Assembly: GCA_015501605.1 (NCBI GenBank)
Contig: JADNRZ010000008.1
Location: 1-64,000 of the forward strand
DNA from: Panaeolus papilionaceus
Taxonomy: Eukaryota; Basidiomycota; Agaricomycetes; Agaricales
Reading direction: 5' to 3'
DNA length: 64,000 bases
The notes beneath the pieces are model-generated. The model was not told where the DNA came from. It was given only the letters and a program-made list of their open reading frames with translations, and did no database searches. Positions within the stretch are counted from its first letter, which is position 1, and each line of letters begins with the position of its first letter. This document shows positions 57,942 through 64,000 of this stretch, piece after piece. A program made the translations under genes and the position numbers.

Positions 57942-58570
57942 TTTTTTTTTTTTTTTGGTTCAACAATTTATATACCAGTGCACGACTGGCAGTCCGGTCG
58001 GATCACAGTAAATACAAACAAGTAGCTAGCTACCAGAATGACCACTCCCCAATTAAGTTGGGTATATACCACAGCAGACTAGACTAATGCGAGCGCAAAG
58101 CACAAGCAAAGTACGTGGGGCAAGATATCAAAGCCGATTGCACGGCAAATAAGCCTCTCCCTCCGAAGAAGACGGCAGTCCAAAGTGAGCAACCGAGCGT
58201 CGTCAGGTTAACGCCCTCGACCCGGTTGTCGAACAGAAGTGGTGGTGCCCCGAAGGGGTGCCTACTACTCGAAGCCCTTGGTTACCCATGGACGGGCACC
58301 AGGCGGCTAAACTCTATCCTGTGTACGCACCAAAGTGCGCTCCCTGACCACTGGTTGTAGCGCTGAAGCTTCCAGCACGCAAGGGCCCCGTCGCTGGCAT
58401 CCAATTAAGGACCGCTTGGGGGACGGGCCATCGTCTCGGCCTCCTGAATGTTCGGGACCCCAACAACCACCCCACTTCAAAGCTTTATCCAACGCCCTCC
58501 TCCTCCCGAGGGCGGGAAGGGCGTATTGCAGCAAAGGAGAACGCGAGTGGGTTCGCTTTCAAGTATTTGT
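57942..58570 (-). mobile_element. LINE-A copy A13 with 14-bp target duplication
   Basis: ACCTTTGTCCATGT lies at 57928-57941 and 58571-58584. The copy contains only the 3' untranslated region and the last RNase H codons (to KYLKANPLAF-type sequence) and starts with a T run. Confidence 0.95.
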
Positions 58571-59522
58571 ACCTTTGTCCATGTGCCGTCGACAATTCGT
58601 TGGGCACCCCACTACAAAGCTCACTGCATGGCATGTCAGCTCACTGTCTCTGTTGGTCGCAAAGTCAACACTACCCTCTCCTGGCTTCGTTGTGAGGCAG
58701 ATGCTAGGTGCAAAGGGGCATGGACTCGTCAGTTCATGGCTCCACAAGTGCGAGGGCATCACTTCTTGGTGCTCAAGTCCCTCAAGGACATCGAAATCAC
58801 TCCAACCGCTGCAAAGTCCGGCCAATGGATCCCTTGAATCGACGAGTCCCCTACATTAACAGCTCGTGCTGTGCGTTGCATCACCAACCACACTCCGATG
58901 GGCTCATATTATGCACGCTTCAAACCTCTAGAACCCACAGCCTGCCCCTGCAGCTCACCACGCATGGACCGACTCCACATTCTTGCCTGTTGTCGCTTGT
59001 TCAAAGGCAAATCTGTTCCATCAACTCTTGTTGGGTTGGTGTGCTTCCTCAAGGACAACCCAGCTGCGTTCTCCTTCACCAGGCCTCGCAATCGCGCTGG
59101 GTATGGCTGAGTGGATGGAGGGGGTTGGGTTATCATCCTTCAGCGCTTCCCAACACCGTGCTTCAGCATGTGCGCTAGTAAGTTGTTCTGGATGTAGATG
59201 TTTACTGTGATTCAACACATACGTCTTTGGCAGGCACCCTTCTCTCTTCGGTTTTTTCTTCCACCACTCCTCTGCACTGCCGCTTCGCGGCACTGCCCCT
59301 GTCCTGGATTTAGGCAAGCTATGCTTCATAACCATCGCCCTTAGGTCCCCTTCTGAGCTTGGGGCAGCTCTTAAGCCCCCTTCATTTCTTGATACAATTG
59401 GAGTATTTAGTAGGAGTTGGTGTATATGTAGTATATCTCATGTATATTAGCGATGATCACAACCGGACTGCTAACGAGCCCCGGTATATAAATTCTTGAT
59501 TTAAAAAAAAAAAAAAAAAAAA

Positions 59523-61014
59523 GAGGGCGGATCAGCTGGTCCAGCTTATATGGCTGAGGCTGCTGATACACCTGGTTCGTTCGTGGCAGCTGGTGATGTG
59601 TCAGTGCCACGACATGACCACTTCCAGGCCGCAGTAAGTGCACTTGTGTATGCTGTGGACCATGTGGAAGGACTTGAGCCATTGGTCGGTGACCCATGGC
59701 GCACCTGCTGCCTGGCAGGACGCTCTACGTCCATTGAGGCGGAACTTGCTGCTATACAGCTTGCCTTGTGCAAGGCTATCACCTTCCCAAGGTGCGAGCG
59801 CATGTATGTATTCTTGGACTGCATGCCTGCTATCAGGCTAGTGACCGATTGCATGGAGCATGGTGGTCAGGAACACAGCTTGGCCATCATGCGCGCTCTT
59901 GCCACATACTTTTTGTACACGTCCCTTCCCAGCTACGCTGGGGTCCACAGGGGACCGCTCATGAGATGGTCACATCTCTACCCGGTGTTCGTGTGGGGAC
60001 ACGCCCCCTCACAACACTAGACTGGCTCCGCGATTTTGCAGATCGCGAAGCACTTCAACTCTGGGAAGCAAAGTTCTTGGAAGAATCCTACAGAGGCCGG
60101 CATTTCATGCCCCTCCACCACAAGCACAACCGTCTTCTCAAGCCCACCACCAAGAAGGGTGGGTCTTGGTTATCTGCGTTCGAGGCCAGCCCCCCGTCCT
60201 TGACCGCATGCACAGTTCGTTGTATTACAGGCCACGCTCCCATTGGTGAATACTATCACCATATGCAATTCAACCTTCCTGCACCTCGCTGCGCCTGCGG
60301 GCGCTTCGGGACGCGCTCTCATATCTTGTGCTCCTGTCGGAAGTACAAACACTATCGCAGGCACCCATGGGATACATGGGAGCTCTATAAATACTTGAAC
60401 ACGAACCTGCTCGCGTTCTCCTTTGCTGCGATACGTCCTTCCTGCCCTTGGGAGGAGGAGGGCGTCAGATAAAGCTCTGAAGTGGGGTGGTTGTTGGGGT
60501 CCCGAACATTCAGGAGGCCGAGACGATGACCCGTCCACCGAGCGGTCCTTAATTGGATGCCAGCGACGGGGCCCTTGTGTGCTGGGAGCTTTGGCGTCAT
60601 AACCAGTGGTCAGGGAGCACGCTTCGGTGTGTATGCAGGATAGAGTTTAGCCACCTGGTGCCCGTCCATGGGTAACCAAGGGCTTCACGTAGTAGGCGCC
60701 CCTTCAGGGCACCACCACTCCTGTTCAACAACCGGGTCAAGGGCGTTAACCTGACGATGCTCAGTTGATCACCCTGCACTGCCGCCTTCTTCAGAGGGAG
60801 GGGCTTATTTGCTGCGCAATCAGCTGTGATAACTTGCCCCACATTCTTTGCTTGTGCTTTGCACTTGCGTTAGATTAGTCTGCCGTGGTATATACCCAAC
60901 TTAATTGGGGAGTAGTCATTCCTAGTACTCGTACTTCATTTGTATTTACCATGACCCGACTGGACTGCCAGCTGCACACTGGTATATAAATTGTTGAACC
61001 AAAAAAAAAAAAAA
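59523..61014 (+). mobile_element. LINE-A copy A14: RNase H and 3' region
   Basis: It starts ten bases after the CCCCGCC-TGAC-GGCGGGG hairpin position of intact copies (GAGGGCGGATCAGC). RNase H (AELAAIQLALCKA, FLDCMPAIRLVT) shifts frame near 59900, where the hairpin-bearing codons for AWLPAANRR are missing. It then runs to stop 60470-60472, the 3' tail and an A run at 61001-61014. It directly follows B5's poly(A). Confidence 0.85.
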
Positions 61015-61783
61015 CACAGTCTGAAAGGGCTGCAGTGCGAGGTCCCAAACAGCCAGCAGCATCCAGGAGCAATCCTGCAAGCGCAGCGTCGCATTCTAGT
61101 GGTCCCATGTCCACAGCATCAGCCCCAGCTTCTACAACGTCCAACAGCGCGATCCATCATCAGGCAACTCTCCTGCAGTTGTCTCATGCCAGCAATGGTG
61201 TGAGGGGAGACCTGGCAGCTGCTGTTAGCGCGATCAACCAGATCTCTAACTGGATTAGAGGTCATTCCACCACTGCATCGGACAATGATGCCTCTTACAT
61301 GGCTACATCGGTTCTGCAGCTCTTGCAAGCGATGGCTAACTCTCCCTGGGCTGCAGTTGTGCCCATAACGGATTCAGACACAGTGCATCCTGATTTCAAT
61401 CAGTGTGTTGCTAATATCATTGGAGCGGAGCAGGAGAAGCCTAACAAGGCGAACAATGAAGAGGATGCCAGCAGTGAGTCCTCAGCTGCCACACTGCGCT
61501 TTCCAACACAGCCAGTGCCATTCCCTGTTGATGCATCAGGTGACACTCACATGACCGATACCTCCGCTGCACCGACGCAGGAGGGACCACCCCCGACGGC
61601 GCGCTTGCCTAAAAAGAAAGGAAAAGCGCCAATCAATTCTGGCCGCCCCTGGGCCGAAATGATTCGTCGTCCCGTTCCAACGCCCCCTGTTCGCAGTGGG
61701 CACGCAGGACCGACTCCCCCCACTGCGGCGAAACAAGGCAACACATATGCCAACGTTGCGAAGGCAGCAGCTGCTCTCCTCCT
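61015..61783 (+). pseudogene. LINE ORF1 (gag-like) fragment, longer copy
   Basis: An open frame of about 255 codons reads QSERAAVRGPKQPAASR, ASAPASTTSNSAIHHQ, ISNWIRGHST, ATSVLQLLQAMANSP, DTHMTDTSAAPTQEGPP, ARLPKKKGKAPINSGRPWAE and YANVAKAAAALL. It is Ala/Ser/Pro-rich with a basic patch, the usual make-up of LINE ORF1 before the zinc knuckle. The knuckle itself is absent. The 3' edge joins an inverted RT piece. Confidence 0.75.
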
Positions 61784-62011
61784 ATGGGCGTGGTGCGGAA
61801 CGCACCTGTAATCCATAGTGCAGCCTTACGCTGCATCCTGTTAAACATCTTGAGGAGCTCCTTGTTACGAGCCCCCCTGTAAAACCATAGCCGGTGTCCG
61901 TAGGTGGCTATGGGCAGCACACAAGTATGGTACAGCAGCCTGTGCTGGACTGGGGAGAGTCCCTGGAGTGAATTGCCAAGCATGCTCATTGACTTCACAG
62001 TCGTGAGCGCC
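61784..62011 (-). pseudogene. Diverged LINE-A-like RT thumb fragment
   Basis: The minus strand encodes LSMLGNSLQGLSPVQHRLL-type sequence, YGHRLWFYRGARNKELLK and AFRTTPIGG. It is more divergent from LINE-A than the LINE-A copies are from each other, so it represents a separate subfamily. Confidence 0.75.
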
Positions 62012-64000
62012 TTTTTTTTTTTTTTTTTGGTTCAACAATTTATATACCGGTGTGCAGCTGGCAGTCCAGTCGGGTCATGGTAAATACAAATGAAGTACGA
62101 GTACTAGGAATGACTACTCCCCAATTAAGTTGGGTATATACCACGGCAGACTAATCTAACGCAAGTGCAAAGCACGAGCAAAGAATGTGGGGCAAGTTAT
62201 CACAGCTGATTGCGCAGCAAATAAGCCCCTCCCTCTGAAGAAGGCGGCAGTGCAGGGTGATCAACTGAGCATCGTCAGGTTAACGCCCTTGACCCGGTTG
62301 TTGAACAGGAGTGGTGGTGCCCTGAAGGGGCGCCTACTACGTGAAGCCCTTGGTTACCCATGGACGGGCACCAGGTGGCTAAACTCTATCCTGCATACAC
62401 ACCGAAGCGTGCTCCCTGACCACTGGTTATGACGCCAAAGCTCCCAGCACACAAGGGCCCCGTCGCTGGCATCCAATTAAGGACCGCTCGGTGGACGGGT
62501 CATCGTCTCGGCCTCCTGAATGTTCGGGGCAGGAGCTTGATGGGTTCAGTCAGTTGGGGGAGTCTCAAGACGATCTCCATAACTGCCCCAGAGGTCTTCG
62601 CCCTCTCGGGCTCGGACATACAGGCAAAGGAGCGAGTGTGCAGTGGAGCTGCATGCGAGTTCCGTTCGTCCAGGAACCCCCGAAGGGGGTGACTGGGCGA
62701 GGTGGAGCGGTCAGTCAGACGACGAAGGAGTAGAGGGATTGGAAGCAGGCCCTGGTGGGCCTCCTCTCCACCTACGGGAGTGGTCTTGAACACACCTGTG
62801 ATCCATAGAGCAGCCTTACGCTGCATCCCGTTAAACATTTTCAGGAGCTCCTTGTTGCAGGAACCTCTGAAGAACCATAGTCTATGTCCATACGTGGCGA
62901 TCGGAAGGACGCACATGCGGTACAAGAGACAACATTGAACTGGGGAGAGTCCCCAGAGTGAGTTGCCAAGCATCCCCATGGCCTTAACCGTGGTGAGTGC
63001 TTTCATGGTGTAATAGCGTATGTGCTCCCTGAAGGTGAGCCTGCGATCAAAGTAGAAACCCAAATACCTCCAAATAGGCTTGGGTTTCAATAGTGTACCC
63101 CAAATCAATGGGGGGAGTAACACCATCTCGCCTGCGCGAGAAGTGGAATAATTCAGACTTGTCATGCTCCAACACTAAGGCCAGAGCAGTGAACAAGGTG
63201 AAGATGATAGAGTACGCTGCCCGGAGGGCGGCGATGTTGTCGGCCAGTTTCTTGGCCTGGCAGATGAGAGTGCCGTTGTCAACGAACAACAGCAAGTAGC
63301 AAGACAGTGTGTTCGCTAGGGCGCACGTCTCGAAGATCTTCATAATCGGAGCGATGTAAAGAGCAGATAGAACCGGGGACAGGGCGGAGCCCTGTCCCAC
63401 GCCCACATCAGCAGGCATTGGTTCCGAAGTGAAGGTGTTCCAGCTATATCGCGTGGAACGTCCTACAAGATATGAGGCGAAGAACCTCCGGACCTTGGCA
63501 GGAAAACCCTGCTTGGCCAGAATAGCCATCAGAACGTTGTGGTTCAAGGATGGGAAAAACTGCGCGATGTCAAATGCCACCACGCTGGTTGCCAACCCCT
63601 TCACCCAGCCCGCTTGGACCATATGGGTGAGGATGAGGCCCGCGTCTTCTATTGAGCGCTGTTTAATGCCTCCCAGCTGACACAGATGGAATATATCCAA
63701 TTTGATACCTTCAAACTGGATGCAGGTTGAGATAAGTTTCTCGATGAGTTTACCGAGGGTGTTCAGGAGCACAATCGGCCTGAACGACTTTGGAGTAGAA
63801 TAGGACGCCTTCCCCGGCTTCGGAATAATCACCGAGGTGGAGTCCTTGAAGTGGCTAGCTGTATGAAGAGGGTCTCGATGCCATCGGCGTCGATGACCCT
63901 CTTCAGGTACCGCCACGTAATGTGGTCGGGACCGGGTGCAGAGCGACTGGAGCACGCTACTAGGGCTTCGCGCAGTTCCTGTCTGGAGAAAACCTCCCAC
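62012..64000 (-). mobile_element. LINE-A copy A15, running off the window
   Basis: A T run (62012-62028) and the LINE-A tail are followed at about 62528 by the RT-RNase H linker: RNase H is deleted. The copy then continues with RT to the window end. Confidence 0.85.
62530..64000 (-). pseudogene. LINE-A A15 ORF2: RT, active-site change, RNase H lost
   Basis: From the right edge the frame shows the linker, then the same roughly 36-base deletion over the GCCTGCC-TAAC-GGCAGGC hairpin as in A1 (LASHFKDS-type junction near 63855), VVAFDIAQFFPSLNH, GVGQGSALSPVLSALYI and LLFVDNGTLICQ. The second catalytic Asp of FVDD is Asn. A gap near 63095 removes the GYAPYTGAT region, after which WRYLGFYFDRRLTFREH and the thumb remain readable. 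Confidence 0.85.

Larger units (their letters stand above)
44190..59110 (+). pseudogene. LINE-B B5 ORF2: linker, RT, RNase H, Cys/His end
   Basis: Segments read in order: linker (RSATKAAKRDFFDERIKE, then TAG at WVKQ near 44473 where Trp is expected), RT (44490-45343: SAPGPDHIKWGHLKR, FDIAQFFPSLNH, GVGQGSALSPV), then 49312-49641 (LLSFVDDGTILVQ, WQYLGFYFDCTLSF), then 56935-57941 (EHVRYYSTKALTT, a stop at LVKMQ near 57142, RNase H with AIVDASVP, AQDAELFAI, VFTDSLGM), then 58585-59110 (VPSTIRWAPHYKAHCMA, a TGA after SGQWIP at 58836, and CPCSSPRMDRLHILACCRLF). It shares the SGQWIP TGA with B2. Confidence 0.85.
44174..59522 (+). mobile_element. LINE-B copy B5, split by three insertions
   Basis: One LINE-B copy is spread over 44174-45343, 49323-49641, 56935-57941 and 58585-59522. 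Gaps are filled by A11, KDZ-2 and A13, each with matching flanking duplications. Removing them rebuilds a continuous copy of about 3.4 kb, from GELHSAGDVEARVQAM-like linker codons to the tail CCCCGGTATATAAATTCTTG and an A run at 59503-59522. Confidence 0.95.

Noticed and set aside
16085..62028. Poly(A)/poly(T) runs as simple low-complexity repeats
   Set aside because: Each long run adjoins a LINE 3' end (GTATATAAATTGTTGA) and is the tail of a retrotransposon copy.
1..64000. tRNA, rRNA or other structured RNA genes
   Set aside because: No cloverleaf with matching A and B box sequences and no rRNA-like sequence was recognised. A covariance search would be needed to exclude them fully.

Overview
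The window is eukaryotic and looks like mushroom-forming fungus (Agaricomycete, Basidiomycota) DNA. The basis is short introns of 45-66 bases with GT...AG ends, two KDZ-class transposases with the cysteine clusters typical of basidiomycetes, and Tad/jockey-like LINEs. No host housekeeping gene was found. Essentially all 64 kb is nested transposon sequence, so it resembles a heterochromatic island. I name the two LINE families LINE-A (copies A1-A15) and LINE-B (copies B1-B5).

Layout. 1-568: unassigned DNA, then a dense array built on CAGCTGA. 569-16122: LINE-A copy A1, split by an 11.3-kb DNA transposon (KDZ-1, 875-12220). KDZ-1 has imperfect terminal inverted repeats, a 7-bp target duplication, a KDZ transposase and three further genes: a five-exon 745-residue protein, a disordered 330-residue protein and a four-exon 100-residue basic protein. 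16123-21538: B1 and A2 on the minus strand. 21539-22970: a 1.43-kb non-autonomous element with 119-bp inverted repeats. 22971-44173: a mosaic of LINE-A and LINE-B copies. It contains A7 (29972-34611), the best LINE here, with the end of ORF1 (zinc knuckle) and an ORF2 encoding endonuclease, reverse transcriptase (RT), RNase H and a C-terminal Cys/His motif. 44174-59522: one LINE-B copy (B5) split by three insertions: A11, a 7.3-kb KDZ element (KDZ-2, 49642-56926, itself split by A12) and A13. 59523-64000: A14, an ORF1 fragment, a diverged LINE piece and A15, which runs off the window.

Order of events. Five LINE-A insertions keep exact 14-bp target duplications (A5, A7, A10, A11, A13). Four of the five hosts are LINE-B copies and one is LINE-A, so LINE-A moved after these LINE-B copies. 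Both KDZ elements also landed inside LINEs. Nearly every coding region is broken. Several breaks are TGA codons where CGA is expected, as CpG deamination would produce. The exceptions that look intact are the three accessory genes of KDZ-1.

Most unusual observations: the accessory gene set of KDZ-1; the density of perfect 6-10 bp hairpins with 3-4 base loops along LINE-A ORF2, several of which coincide with deletions or rearrangement joints in other copies; a 3'-tail stem shared by the two LINE families; and two adjacent perfect hairpins inside KDZ-2. Exon structures were worked out by eye from splice signals and reading frame. Family assignments rest on recognised motifs, not on a database search.
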